Source of the DNA: JACNKV01 sp964645915
GTDB lineage: Bacteria > Fidelibacterota > Marinisomatia > Marinisomatales > JACNKV01
Assembly: GCA_964645915.1 (NCBI GenBank)
Contig: CAZYDH010000011.1
Span: forward strand, 1 to 54,269
Reading direction: 5' to 3'
DNA length: 54,269 bases
Positions 8,676 through 18,291 of the stretch are shown in pieces. Made by a program: the position numbers and the translations under genes. Within the stretch, counting starts at the first letter, position 1; the number at the start of each line of letters is the position of its first letter. The notes beneath the pieces are model-generated. The model was not told the origin of the DNA. It saw only the letters and a program-made list of their open reading frames with translations, and ran no database searches.

Positions 8676-9822
8676 GGAGCATAGACCTCCATCCACGTTT
8701 TGCTACGACAGATCGTTTAGCTTGACTAATATTTAATAATATACCTATTCCGGCTAAATTAACTAACATACTGGATCCACCATAACTGACTAAAGGCATT
8801 GGTAAACCGGTTACAGGAAATACATTGGTTACAACAGCCACATTAACAAAAGCGTATAAAATGAAGCTGAATGAAATTCCGATTGCTAACATAATACCAA
8901 ATGGATCTGTAGAACGTTTTGCAATTCGTATTCCTCTTTGAAAGATCAGCAAGAATAACGTTAAAAGGAATATTCCACCGATGAATCCTAACTCTTCTCC
9001 AATAATTGCATAGATAAAGTCCGTATGCGGTTCCGGTAGAAATAAGTTTTTTTCCATGCTATTCCCTAATCCTAAACCAAAAAACCCTCCATTACTCAAA
9101 CTGATCAATGATTGATGTGTTTGATATCCAATGGTAGCGGTATCTTGATTTCCGTTGATCCAGTCTAAAATCCTTGCACGTCGATATGGTTCAAGTAAGA
9201 GGACCGGAACTGCGACCATAAAACCTACAGCACCGGTTGCGAGTAATTGCGAAAGTTTGACCCCTCCCGTGAATAACATAATTGCTCCAATGAGCCCAAT
9301 CATCGCAGCGGTGCTGAAATCTGGTTGAAAAACAATAACTCCCATCAATATGGTGATAATGACTACCGGCGGTAGAAAACCATGATAGAAATCTTTGATA
9401 TGATCTCGTTTCTGATCGATATAAGCGGCAAGATAAATGATAAGCGATAATCGAGCGATATCCGATGTTTGAACTGAAAAAGAACCTAAGTATAACCATC
9501 TTGATGCGGAATTAATCCCTTTGATAAAATATAGTACGTTTGTGGTGACCAATAGGACAATCGACCCGATAATTAACCAAAACGCAATCGGCTTTAGTTT
9601 ACGATAATCAAAAATCATAAACAAAAACATGACAATTACACTAATTAATACCCGTTTTAAATGGGCTGTTAGATAAAGAGTATCCGTACGACCACCAGAT
9701 TCTGCAATAGAACGAATGGAACTCGCACTGTATAACATAATCATCCCTATGATCAATAAGACCATAATAGCACCAAGAAGCACACGATCATAATTTTTTG
9801 TAATGACATTTATGTAATTCAT
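8668..9822 (-). CDS. ftsW: SEDS peptidoglycan glycosyltransferase FtsW
   Basis: A polytopic membrane protein of 384 residues with about ten hydrophobic segments and SEDS-family motifs: LYSASS after the first helix, QPDFSTAAMIGLIG, the long periplasmic loop with GYQTHQSLISLSNGGFFG, LPEPHTDFIYAIIGEELG, and the C-terminal MPLVSYGGSSMLVNLAGIG. FtsW polymerises lipid II glycan at the septum together with its cognate transpeptidase, here the FtsI in the same operon. RodA is a sister family, but the position between murD and murG supports FtsW. Confidence 0.96.
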   Translation of the reverse strand: MNYINVITKNYDRVLLGAIMVLLIIGMIMLYSASSIRSIAESGGRTDTLYLTAHLKRVLISVIVMFLFMIFDYRKLKPIAFWLIIGSIVLLVTTNVLYFIKGINSASRWLYLGSFSVQTSDIARLSLIIYLAAYIDQKRDHIKDFYHGFLPPVVIITILMGVIVFQPDFSTAAMIGLIGAIMLFTGGVKLSQLLATGAVGFMVAVPVLLLEPYRRARILDWINGNQDTATIGYQTHQSLISLSNGGFFGLGLGNSMEKNLFLPEPHTDFIYAIIGEELGFIGGIFLLTLFLLIFQRGIRIAKRSTDPFGIMLAIGISFSFILYAFVNVAVVTNVFPVTGLPMPLVSYGGSSMLVNLAGIGILLNISQAKRSVVAKRGWRSMLHG

Positions 9823-9834
9823 AGGATAATTAAA

Positions 9835-11217
9835 TCAATTTGTTTCTAATTGTTTAACCCACGTTTTAAATTGATTACCTCTGTCCTCAAAATCTGAGAA
9901 TTGATCAAAACTAGAACAACCGGGAGATAGCAAAACTACATCTCCCGGTTGAGTGATTGAGTAACTAATTTCTACAGCGTCTTTAAGACTAACAACTTTT
10001 GTTAGACTCACCGCATCCCTAAGAGCTGTAGCAATAATCTCATTTGCCTGTCCGTACGCAATCACTGTTTTTAAATTTTTTGCATAGTGTAAAATCTCTA
10101 AGAAATTTCCGCCCTTAAATTTCCCTCCCAGAATGAGAACCATTGGCTCCTGAAAACTGGCAACCGCAACACAAACTGCATCAATATTTGTTGCTTTCGA
10201 GTCATTTATGTATTTCACTCCTGATATCGTTGCAACGGATTCCAATCGGTGAGGAACTCCGGAAAAATTACGCATCGCTGCAGAGATAAATTCGTTTGGA
10301 ATGCCAGCAAAATAAGCAGCATTGGCAGCTGCAATGAGGTTTAACAAATTATGGTTTCCGGGTAGTTTAATATTTTTAATATCAATAAGTGTTGTTTGAT
10401 TCTCATCTAAAATCTTATCACCAATAACGTTAAAAGGTGATAGTGAACTATTTTTTAATGAGAAAGGTAACTTTTTAGCAGTTGCTTTTGATATCTTTTC
10501 ACAAAGGATCGGGTCATCTTCATAATAGATAAGTATCTCATCTTCAGTTTGATTTATATAGAGATTCATTTTTGCGTTGACATAATCATCCATATCTGCA
10601 TATCGATCCAAATGGTCAGGAGAAAGATTTAGAAATACAGAAATGGTTGGTTTGAAATGAAGAATGAATTCCATTTGAAAACTAGAAATTTCGAGGATAT
10701 AAAGTCGATTATTATCAGTGGTATCAATTAGATCCTCTAAAACAACCTGTGAGAAGGGGATACCCATATTCCCGGCTAATTTCGGATAGACATCCGGTGT
10801 TTTGCACATTTCAGTTAAAGCATGAACTGTGGTTGTTTTTCCATTTGAGCCGGTCACTGCGATAATTGGTTCGTCGGTAAACCAAGATGTGAATTCTATT
10901 TCTCCAACAACCGAAATATTTCGACTAAGTGCTTTTAAAATGATATCCGCTTCTTTTGGTATTCCCGGAGAAATAACCCATAGGTCTGCATCATATATTA
11001 AATCAGTATGAGCACCACTTTCACAACGAACCCCTAATTCATCAAGTGATTTTATATTTGCAGTAATGGCTTTAGTAGTTCCCGGATCACTTGCAAAAAC
11101 ATTTCCTCCGAGGAAGTGTGCTAGTTTTGCTACGGAGAAACCACTACGCCCAAGACCTAAGACAGTGATCTTTTTATCACGAATATCGATCTTATCTCTT
11201 TGGTGAATATCAATCAT
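9835..11217 (-). CDS. murD: UDP-N-acetylmuramoyl-L-alanine-D-glutamate ligase
   Basis: Adds D-Glu to UDP-MurNAc-L-Ala. The N-terminal domain has ITVLGLGRSGFSVAKLA, the ATP loop is AVTGSNGKTTTVHAL, the central domain has FLNLSPDHLDRY, and the C-terminal domain has YINDSKATNIDAV and LILGGKFKGGNF, ending near LLSPGCSSFDQFSDFEDRG, all MurD-type. At 460 residues it is of normal size. It shares an ATGA junction with mraY upstream and is 12 bases from ftsW downstream. Confidence 0.97.
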   Translation of the reverse strand: MIDIHQRDKIDIRDKKITVLGLGRSGFSVAKLAHFLGGNVFASDPGTTKAITANIKSLDELGVRCESGAHTDLIYDADLWVISPGIPKEADIILKALSRNISVVGEIEFTSWFTDEPIIAVTGSNGKTTTVHALTEMCKTPDVYPKLAGNMGIPFSQVVLEDLIDTTDNNRLYILEISSFQMEFILHFKPTISVFLNLSPDHLDRYADMDDYVNAKMNLYINQTEDEILIYYEDDPILCEKISKATAKKLPFSLKNSSLSPFNVIGDKILDENQTTLIDIKNIKLPGNHNLLNLIAAANAAYFAGIPNEFISAAMRNFSGVPHRLESVATISGVKYINDSKATNIDAVCVAVASFQEPMVLILGGKFKGGNFLEILHYAKNLKTVIAYGQANEIIATALRDAVSLTKVVSLKDAVEISYSITQPGDVVLLSPGCSSFDQFSDFEDRGNQFKTWVKQLETN

Positions 11218-12317
11218 CTGATTTTAAAGGTCGTTAAGGATAATAAGGCTAATAAGATTCCAATAACCCAAAACCGTATCACTACACGAGTTTCAGGCCA
11301 TCCTTTTAATTCAAAATGATGGTGTATTGGAGCCATTTTAAAAAGTCGCATACCTGTGCCGACCTTGAATCGTGTCCAGCGAAAATATCCGATCTGCAAC
11401 ATCACTGAAACTGCTTCCCAAACAAAAACACCTCCAATGATGAATAATAAAAATTCTTTCTTCAAAAGGATAGCAAATGTTCCTAGGGCTGCTCCGGAAG
11501 ATAGAGAACCTACATCTCCCATAAAAATTTGAGCTGGAGCAGCATTAAACCATAAAAAGCCCAAACATGCTCCTGCCATAGCTGAAGCAAAAATGGTAAG
11601 TTCACCTGCTCCGGGTAGATATAGAATATTCAAATACTCCGAGAAGTCCACACGACCGGTAATATAAGCAATTGCAGCAAAGACAGTAAATGCGATCGCA
11701 AGTAATCCGGTTGCTAATCCATCTAAGCCGTCAGTTAGATTAACAGCGTTGGATGTTCCCGTCACAACTAGGATGATGATAAGTGGATATAACCAACCAA
11801 AATCAATGTACATATTTTTTAAGAATGGCACGAACGTTGTCGTCCAATTCCCGGTGTACTCAGGAATATCATAAATGAGGACGCTGATCAGTACTCCGAG
11901 CGTGATTTGTCCTATGAGCTTATATGTAGCGATAAGTCCTTTTTTCTTTTTCTTAATCACTTTTAAATAATCGTCAAAGAATCCGATCATTCCCATCCAT
12001 ATGGTTGAGATTAAGATTATTTGAATAAAGATATTATCTAATCTTCCAAATAATAAGGTAGGGAGGAGTACCGAAGTTAAAATGAGTACTCCTCCCATGG
12101 TCGGCGTGCCCTTCTTCTTGAGATGGGTCTCTGGTCCGTCAGATCGAATTTCTTCACCAATTTGGTGATGTTGTAGCTTGTGGATGATCCACGGACCTAT
12201 AAGGAAACTTAAACTAAGTGCGGTTAACGCAGCCATTCCGGATCGAAAAGTGATATATTGGAACAGATTTAGAAAGGACCAATAATCTTTTAATGGATAA
12301 AGAAAATAGTATAACAT
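11214..12317 (-). CDS. mraY: Phospho-N-acetylmuramoyl-pentapeptide transferase MraY
   Basis: An integral membrane enzyme of 367 residues and about ten helices that joins UDP-MurNAc-pentapeptide to undecaprenyl phosphate, making lipid I. Family motifs are present in order: KKGTPTMGGVLIL, the metal-site aspartates GFFDDYLKV, NAVNLTDGLDGLATG, IFMGDVGSLSSGA and the cytoplasmic APIHHHFELKGW. The start ATG shares one base with the murF stop (TAATG), so the two are probably translationally coupled. Confidence 0.98.
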   Translation of the reverse strand: MLYYFLYPLKDYWSFLNLFQYITFRSGMAALTALSLSFLIGPWIIHKLQHHQIGEEIRSDGPETHLKKKGTPTMGGVLILTSVLLPTLLFGRLDNIFIQIILISTIWMGMIGFFDDYLKVIKKKKKGLIATYKLIGQITLGVLISVLIYDIPEYTGNWTTTFVPFLKNMYIDFGWLYPLIIILVVTGTSNAVNLTDGLDGLATGLLAIAFTVFAAIAYITGRVDFSEYLNILYLPGAGELTIFASAMAGACLGFLWFNAAPAQIFMGDVGSLSSGAALGTFAILLKKEFLLFIIGGVFVWEAVSVMLQIGYFRWTRFKVGTGMRLFKMAPIHHHFELKGWPETRVVIRFWVIGILLALLSLTTFKIR

Positions 12318-13660
12318 TACTTGAATATCTCCTTTATGATTGATTCCATTGCCATTCCTCTTGATCCTTTAAAAAGGAGTGTGTCACCGGATTTAACTAA
12401 TTTTTTTAACGATAGAACACAATTCTCCTTAGATGTAAAATGTTCATGCAAAAGTTCTGAAGAAAGATAACGATCAGTTTCCTTTGTTAATATTCCGACC
12501 GTAAAGACACCATTAATATTTGAATGAGAGCATTTTTTGCCGACTTGCTGATGAGCAGAAAGTGATTCTTCTCCTAATTCAAACATATCACCAAAGATAA
12601 AATATCGGTTCCCATTGGTTTGATAATTACTCAAGAAATCAATTGCAGAAAGTGTGGATTCTAAATTTGCATTATAGGTGTCATCTATGATTGTTACGTT
12701 TTCAAATTGTTTTATTTCACAACGTCCGGGTGGTGGTGTAAAACTAAGAATTTTCTTTTGGAATAATTGCCAATCAACTCCAAGCATTATCGAAACAGCT
12801 GCTGCGGATAATACATTTTTAGCAAACGACAGGTTTTGAGATTTTGTATGAATTTCATGTGAGTTTATGATCACGGAAATGAAATCGTTATCATCTTTAT
12901 AAATATCTGCCGAGAAATCACAATTAGGTGTAAATCCAAATGAAATTGATTTTCCTGTAATATCTAAAGAAGGAATATAGGAATCTGATTTATTCATAAA
13001 CGATATTCCTGATTTCAACGATCGAAATAATTCGCCTTTTTCTAAAGCTACATTTTGAGTTGTTTTAAACCCATCTAGGTGAGCAGGAGCTATGTTTGTA
13101 ATTAGTCCATGCGTTGGTTCTGCTATTTTTGATAAATATGCAATATCACCCGGTTGGCTGGCTCCCATTTCTAAAAGTGATATTGAATGAGAGTCAGTTA
13201 ATTGCAATAGTGTAAGGGGTAGACTTATTGATGTATTATAATTTGCTGTAGTAGCATGAACAGACATTTCCGGATGAAAAATATGCCTTAATAATTCTTT
13301 TGTAGATGTTTTTCCATTTGATCCGGTAATACCGATAATGGGGATATTAAATTGTTGTCTCCATTGATTTGCAATTAATCCTATAGTTGTCAAAGGATCA
13401 TCCACTTCGATTTGGGTAACATCAGTTTGGATGTCTCTATATTTGACCAACAATGCTGATGCACCTTTCTTTGCAACTTCAGAGATAAACTGATGACCGT
13501 CAACTCTTTCACCCTTTAACGCAATAAATAAATCTCCTTCTTGAACCAAAGTACTATTGATAGTTATTCCGGAAATGGGTTTATCTAGTTTTGTACCCAC
13601 GATTTCGTAGAAAACTTTTTGAAAGGCTTTTGGATCTGGTAATTGGATTCTCACCGACAA
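12317..13660 (-). CDS. murF: UDP-MurNAc-tripeptide-D-alanyl-D-alanine ligase
   Basis: Completes the pentapeptide by adding D-Ala-D-Ala. It has the Mur ligase layout: N-terminal substrate domain with LFIALKGERVDGHQFI, ATP loop GITGSNGKTSTKELL, LLEMGASQPGDIAYL, and the C-terminal domain with IDDTYNANLESTLSAI and FKGSRGMAMESII. The DTYNAN motif is diagnostic of MurF. It has 447 residues. It overlaps murE by ten bases. No D-Ala-D-Ala ligase (ddl) is in the operon, so its substrate must be made by a gene elsewhere. Confidence 0.97.
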   Translation of the reverse strand: MSVRIQLPDPKAFQKVFYEIVGTKLDKPISGITINSTLVQEGDLFIALKGERVDGHQFISEVAKKGASALLVKYRDIQTDVTQIEVDDPLTTIGLIANQWRQQFNIPIIGITGSNGKTSTKELLRHIFHPEMSVHATTANYNTSISLPLTLLQLTDSHSISLLEMGASQPGDIAYLSKIAEPTHGLITNIAPAHLDGFKTTQNVALEKGELFRSLKSGISFMNKSDSYIPSLDITGKSISFGFTPNCDFSADIYKDDNDFISVIINSHEIHTKSQNLSFAKNVLSAAAVSIMLGVDWQLFQKKILSFTPPPGRCEIKQFENVTIIDDTYNANLESTLSAIDFLSNYQTNGNRYFIFGDMFELGEESLSAHQQVGKKCSHSNINGVFTVGILTKETDRYLSSELLHEHFTSKENCVLSLKKLVKSGDTLLFKGSRGMAMESIIKEIFK

Positions 13661-15096
13661 AATCCTTCTATTATTTCAATATCAGAGTATGGATATTTAA
13701 TTCCTTTCACCTCTTGATATTCTTCACGTCCTTTTCCTAAAACAAGTAGGATATCACCTTTATTTAAATTCGTTAAGGCAGTTTTAAGGGCTTCTCCACG
13801 ATCTAAAAATGTTTCAAATGAATTTCCTGAAAATCCTACAATGACATCGTTGTTTAAAGATAAAGGTTCCTCCCAACGTGGATTATCCGGGGCGATGTAA
13901 CAGTGGTCGGCGTATTTTTCTGCTATAGAAGCCATGATCGGTCGTTTGGACGCATCTCTGTTACCACCTGCACCAAAAACAACGGACATTGAATGGCTCG
14001 TCAATTCTCGAATTGTGTGTAATACTTTTTCATAAGAATCTGGAGTATGAGCATAATCCACGATTACAGTGGCATCTGAAATTGTTGTAAATGTTTCCAT
14101 ACGTCCAGGGACAACCTTACAATCATAAATGCCATTTTCAATAGCGGTAATCGGCATTCCCATTGCATGAGCTGTAGCGGTGGCTAAAAGAATATTTTCA
14201 ACATTAAATTTTCCAATTAATGAAGAATTAATTTGATAAGTATGCTCTCCGGCGATGATTTCTCCACTGATACCCGTTGCTTTTATTTCTAAATCTGAAA
14301 AATGAACGTGATGTTCAGAATCTATTGACGTTGTAAGTGTAGTTGCTTGACAATCTTTGCTTAGCTTTTCACCATAGGGATCGTCAAAGTTGATTATTGC
14401 TGTAGCGGTGATTGGAAGTTGGTGGAATAACTTTGCTTTTGTATAAAAATATTCTTCCATTGTTCCATGATAATCCAAGTGTTCAGGAGTAAGATTTGTA
14501 AATACTGCATTATTATATTCAATATCCGCAATTCGATATTGATGGATTGCATGACTTGATACTTCCATTACAACGTGTGTGTATCCATTTGTAATTAACT
14601 CTGAGAAAGTTCGATGTAAATTAATTGGATCAGCCGTAGTTAGTGATTTTTCCTGAGTAAATCCTTCTGCAATTATTCCCAAAGTTCCCATTTGAGCAGT
14701 TTTTAGCCCGCATGACCTCATAATTGATGTCAAAAGGGATGCAGTAGTGGTTTTTCCATTTGTTCCTGTGATTCCAATAATATGAAGGTTTTTTGAAGGG
14801 TGTTGATAAAATTCATGTGCAAGTATTGAAACCGCTCTCCGAGGATTTGCAACAATAATTCTTGGAATAGACAATGCGGGTAATTCTCTGCCATCCGTAA
14901 CAATTACAGATGCACCGCGTTTAATTGCATCACCGATAAAGTCATGTCCGTCAAAACTAGTTCCAGGAATAGCAATAAATAAATATCCCTTTTTTACATC
15001 ATTAGAATTAAGAGCAAGACCGGTAATTTTCATATTCGGAAAATTTGAAACATCCTGAACTAATTCTTTGATAAGTGTATGAAGCTTTTGTGTCAT
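13651..15096 (-). CDS. murE: UDP-MurNAc-L-Ala-D-Glu-meso-diaminopimelate ligase
   Basis: Adds the third stem-peptide residue. The ATP loop is IIGITGTNGKTTTASLL, substrate-binding segments include TTADPINLHR and VMEVSSHAI, and NLTPEHLDYHGTMEEYF is the central domain. The motif D404-N405-P406-R407 is the signature of meso-diaminopimelate-adding enzymes (lysine-adding MurE differ here), so the wall is predicted to be meso-DAP type. I chose the ATG at 15096, which forms an ATGA junction with the ftsI stop, over an in-frame ATG at 15114 that would add six non-conserved residues and overlap more. Length 481. Confidence 0.97.
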   Translation of the reverse strand: MTQKLHTLIKELVQDVSNFPNMKITGLALNSNDVKKGYLFIAIPGTSFDGHDFIGDAIKRGASVIVTDGRELPALSIPRIIVANPRRAVSILAHEFYQHPSKNLHIIGITGTNGKTTTASLLTSIMRSCGLKTAQMGTLGIIAEGFTQEKSLTTADPINLHRTFSELITNGYTHVVMEVSSHAIHQYRIADIEYNNAVFTNLTPEHLDYHGTMEEYFYTKAKLFHQLPITATAIINFDDPYGEKLSKDCQATTLTTSIDSEHHVHFSDLEIKATGISGEIIAGEHTYQINSSLIGKFNVENILLATATAHAMGMPITAIENGIYDCKVVPGRMETFTTISDATVIVDYAHTPDSYEKVLHTIRELTSHSMSVVFGAGGNRDASKRPIMASIAEKYADHCYIAPDNPRWEEPLSLNNDVIVGFSGNSFETFLDRGEALKTALTNLNKGDILLVLGKGREEYQEVKGIKYPYSDIEIIEGFCR

Positions 15097-17075
15097 TTCA
15101 GTCCTATAGTACATATAGCACCGTTTTTAAGGATTGTTCCGGGAACCGGACTTTGCCAATACACTTTACCAGACCCATTTAATTTTGTTCGTAAGCCGGA
15201 TTTTCGGATCACCGTAATAGCTTTTCGTAAACTCATTCCTCGTACATCAGGAACTGTTACTGTTGATTCATTATTGTTTACTGTGGCGGAATGTTGCAAT
15301 AATGGGAGGGATGATTTTTCTTTTTCTACATTATCAGGATTATCGACAAACAATAGATCATTTTCTATGGGTTCATATTTTTTTACAGGAGGAATTTTGA
15401 TAGAATCATCCATATTGATAATTCTTTGCATAACGTTTTTAAATATCGGCGCTGCTCCTGTAGCTCCCCAGTGATACGGAACATTTGGTTCATCTAAAAC
15501 AATAACAGCTAATAATTGGGGATCATCTACAGGGAAGAAACCAACAAAATTAGAAACATATTTTGAGTTTGAATATCTACCGTTAATGAATTTTTGTGCT
15601 GTTCCTGTTTTTCCTGCAACATTCCATCCTGGTAGCTTTGCAGTTGTCCCTGTACCATTTTGGACCACCTGTTTTAGCATGGATTTTACATCTTCCATTA
15701 CAGATGCAGAGGAAACTTGACGAATAACTTCAGGTTTTTCTCGATAAACAATATCACCATGGAGATTAACAATCTGTCTTACCAGTCTGGGTTTGATTAA
15801 AAATCCTCCATTTGCTACTGCAGAGTATGCCATAGCGAGTTGAATAGCGGTTACTCCGACTTCATGCCCCATGGAAACTTCAGCAAGTGAAATATCACTC
15901 CACTCATCAGGAGTTCGAAGTAATCCGGTTGTTTCACCTAAAAGAGAAATTTTTGTATTAGATCCAAACCCAAAATCTCGAGCTGTTTTATATAAAAGTT
16001 TTTCTCCAACTGTTTCTGCAATTTTGATAGTTCCAACATTACTGGAATGTTGAATGATTTGAGAAAAGGTCAGCGTTCCATACTCTTCATGATCATTGAT
16101 CCGGATATTTTTATACATAAAGAAACCGTTTTCACAATTGAACTCATCATCGGGACTGACAGTTTGAGCAGAAAGAGCAGAAGCAGCGGTAACTATTTTA
16201 AAAGTAGAACCGGGCTCAAATTGATCTGTTATTGCACGAAGTTTTTGATATTCAACCGGAGTAGCAGAAGGACGGTTTGGATCAAAATCGGGAAGAGAAG
16301 ACATAGCAAGGATTTCACCGGTATGTGGATTGAGAATGATCCCGGTTGCAGATACTGCGTTGGTTTTGATCTTTTGGCTTAGAAGTTCCTCTTGAAGAAT
16401 GGATTGATAATCCAAATCAATGGTTAATTGTATATTTTGACCATCGACAGGGACCTGAATGGGAAAACTGTTCTTTGGATTTGAATTTCCAAGACCGTCG
16501 CGTTGTTTTACGATCCAACCCGGTTTTCCACGTAAGTAATCTTCAAACCGATTTTCGATACCGGTAATTCCTCTGTCATCTACATCAGAACACCCAATAA
16601 TCTGAGAGGTAACATGCCCATGTGGATAGAATCGTCGGGTGTTTCTTTCTATATATAATCCATCTATATCGTTATCTAATAAATCAGCGCACTGATCTTT
16701 TTTTAGATTTCGCTCCAGATAAACGAAACTTTTACCGGAAGTTAATTTTTTTAAATAATAATCTTCCTGACGCCCGGTAGCGTTAGAAATCATTTTGGCC
16801 AATTCAGGCTTATTATCCACTTTAGAAGGATGAGCAGCAAAAGTATAATGAATGATGTTTCTTGTTAAAGGTGTGTTATTTCTATCATAAATATTACCTC
16901 GGATTGCAGGTAGACTTTCTTTGCTTTGACCTTGCTTTAATCCTTGGGCACGATACATAGCACCATTTAATATTTGTACCCGAAAAAGAGAAACAGAAAG
17001 CCCCGCCCAACTGAATAAGATCAGAAAGGAAACTATCGTAATACGGCTACGAAATTTTAAGAAAGTCTTAGTCAT
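15093..17075 (-). CDS. ftsI: Septal peptidoglycan transpeptidase FtsI (PBP3) with C-terminal PASTA domain
   Basis: A class B penicillin-binding protein that crosslinks septal peptidoglycan in the periplasm. A short cytoplasmic N-terminus and one membrane anchor (about residues 13-32) precede the dimerisation region (RGNIYDRNNTPLTRN). The transpeptidase domain carries all three active-site motifs: S290-T-F-K (EPGSTFK), SSN (HSSNVGTI) and KTG (AGKTGTAQKF). The last 55 residues, beginning VPDVRGMSLRKAI, form one PASTA domain, a lipid II or muropeptide-binding module absent from the E. coli protein but common in FtsI of FCB bacteria. Length 660. Confidence 0.97.
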   Translation of the reverse strand: MTKTFLKFRSRITIVSFLILFSWAGLSVSLFRVQILNGAMYRAQGLKQGQSKESLPAIRGNIYDRNNTPLTRNIIHYTFAAHPSKVDNKPELAKMISNATGRQEDYYLKKLTSGKSFVYLERNLKKDQCADLLDNDIDGLYIERNTRRFYPHGHVTSQIIGCSDVDDRGITGIENRFEDYLRGKPGWIVKQRDGLGNSNPKNSFPIQVPVDGQNIQLTIDLDYQSILQEELLSQKIKTNAVSATGIILNPHTGEILAMSSLPDFDPNRPSATPVEYQKLRAITDQFEPGSTFKIVTAASALSAQTVSPDDEFNCENGFFMYKNIRINDHEEYGTLTFSQIIQHSSNVGTIKIAETVGEKLLYKTARDFGFGSNTKISLLGETTGLLRTPDEWSDISLAEVSMGHEVGVTAIQLAMAYSAVANGGFLIKPRLVRQIVNLHGDIVYREKPEVIRQVSSASVMEDVKSMLKQVVQNGTGTTAKLPGWNVAGKTGTAQKFINGRYSNSKYVSNFVGFFPVDDPQLLAVIVLDEPNVPYHWGATGAAPIFKNVMQRIINMDDSIKIPPVKKYEPIENDLLFVDNPDNVEKEKSSLPLLQHSATVNNNESTVTVPDVRGMSLRKAITVIRKSGLRTKLNGSGKVYWQSPVPGTILKNGAICTIGLK

Positions 17076-17398
17076 TAATTAGGAGTAAATCCGGCATTAA
17101 CTATTTGAATAGCTAAAGTTTCAGGTTGTGTTGAGACCATGTTTAATTCAGTTTTAGCCCGAGATGCAATTACATCCGCTCGGGATAATGATTCAATTTC
17201 ACTTTCAAGTTCTTTGATATCATTTAATAATTCTTTGACAGTCGACTCTTGGATTTCGATGGCAAGCAACGTTTCATCTACTTCTGTATAAACCCACAAG
17301 TAAGAAATAAGACCCACGATTGATAAGATCGTTATTGCGAAGAATACAAGGGTCTGAATGAATTCTTTTTGTTTTTTTGAGGCTCTTTTTTTCCGCAC
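17075..17398 (-). CDS. ftsL: Small divisome protein, FtsL-like
   Basis: A 107-residue bitopic protein: a lysine/arginine-rich cytoplasmic start (MRKKRASKKQKEF), one membrane helix (about residues 14-35) and an extracytoplasmic coiled-coil of heptad-like Glu/Leu/Ile residues (about 42-75), then RAKTELNMV, the usual FtsL/DivIC ending. The sequence is too divergent to identify alone; the position between rsmH and ftsI is that of ftsL. It would pair with an FtsB/DivIC partner, not seen here, to scaffold FtsQ and activate FtsWI. It shares one-base TAATG junctions on both sides. Confidence 0.88.
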   Translation of the reverse strand: MRKKRASKKQKEFIQTLVFFAITILSIVGLISYLWVYTEVDETLLAIEIQESTVKELLNDIKELESEIESLSRADVIASRAKTELNMVSTQPETLAIQIVNAGFTPN

Positions 17399-18291
17399 TA
17401 ATTGATCCTTTCAGCTGCACGAAGTTTTGCGCTACGAGCTCTTGAATTACTTGATATTTCCTCTTCAGTCGCTCTTAATGGTTTTTTTGTTAGAATATTA
17501 AGTTTCTTTTCTTTTGATAACTGTTTGAATATGTGTTTTACAGGTCGATCTTCTAGAGAGTGGTAGCTAATAATGACAATTCTACCGCCTATTGTTAAAT
17601 ATTCGAGAAAAATCTGTAGGAAATTGTAGAGTCGATCCAATTCGCTGTTTACGGCAATTCTTAATGCCTGAAAAACTCTTGCGAGTGTTCGGTTTCTTTG
17701 ATTAGGGGGTGTGCATTTTCGGATAGATTCCACCAAATCTTTTATAGAAGTCATAGACGTTGAATTTTTCACACTTCGTGCGATGCGTCTTGATTTACGT
17801 TCTTCTCCATATTGATAAAAAATATTTGCTAATTCTTCTTCTGTAGAATCTTGAATTAGTGATTCGGCTGTTACCGAAGTTGATAAATTAAACCGCATAT
17901 CCAATGGTCCATCAACAGAATAAGAGAATCCCCTGCTTTCAGAATCAAGTTGTAAAGATGATAATCCAAGATCGAGTAATATTCCATCTACATTTTGAAT
18001 ATCACTGTTCTTGAGAATTTCTGAAAGGTTATCGTAAGATTTATGATAAAGATTAATAGGGTTGGCGAAGGCAAGGAGATTTTGTTTGCAAATATCCAAA
18101 GCCTTCGCATCTCGATCAACCCCGATCAATCTCCCATCAGGGTTAAGATGGGAGAGTATGTACTTGGCGTGCCCTCCAAGACCGACGGTACCATCCAGGT
18201 ATGAACCGTTTGGATGTACATTTAGATAGGACAGAACTTCCGACACCATTACAGGAATATGTATAGATGTGGGTTCTGTCCTCGGTCTCAT
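17398..18291 (-). CDS. rsmH: 16S rRNA (cytosine1402-N4)-methyltransferase
   Basis: A SAM-dependent methyltransferase (MraW) that modifies C1402 in the ribosomal P site. Conserved segments are HIPVMVSEVL, the SAM loop YLDGTVGLGGHAKYIL, IGVDRDAKALD, ILLDLGLSSLQLD, RGFSYSVDGPLDMRF, and near the C-terminus VISYHSLEDRPVKHIF. Length 297. One base is shared with the mraZ stop (TGATG), placing it second in the dcw operon as in most bacteria. Confidence 0.98.
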   Translation of the reverse strand: MRPRTEPTSIHIPVMVSEVLSYLNVHPNGSYLDGTVGLGGHAKYILSHLNPDGRLIGVDRDAKALDICKQNLLAFANPINLYHKSYDNLSEILKNSDIQNVDGILLDLGLSSLQLDSESRGFSYSVDGPLDMRFNLSTSVTAESLIQDSTEEELANIFYQYGEERKSRRIARSVKNSTSMTSIKDLVESIRKCTPPNQRNRTLARVFQALRIAVNSELDRLYNFLQIFLEYLTIGGRIVIISYHSLEDRPVKHIFKQLSKEKKLNILTKKPLRATEEEISSNSRARSAKLRAAERIN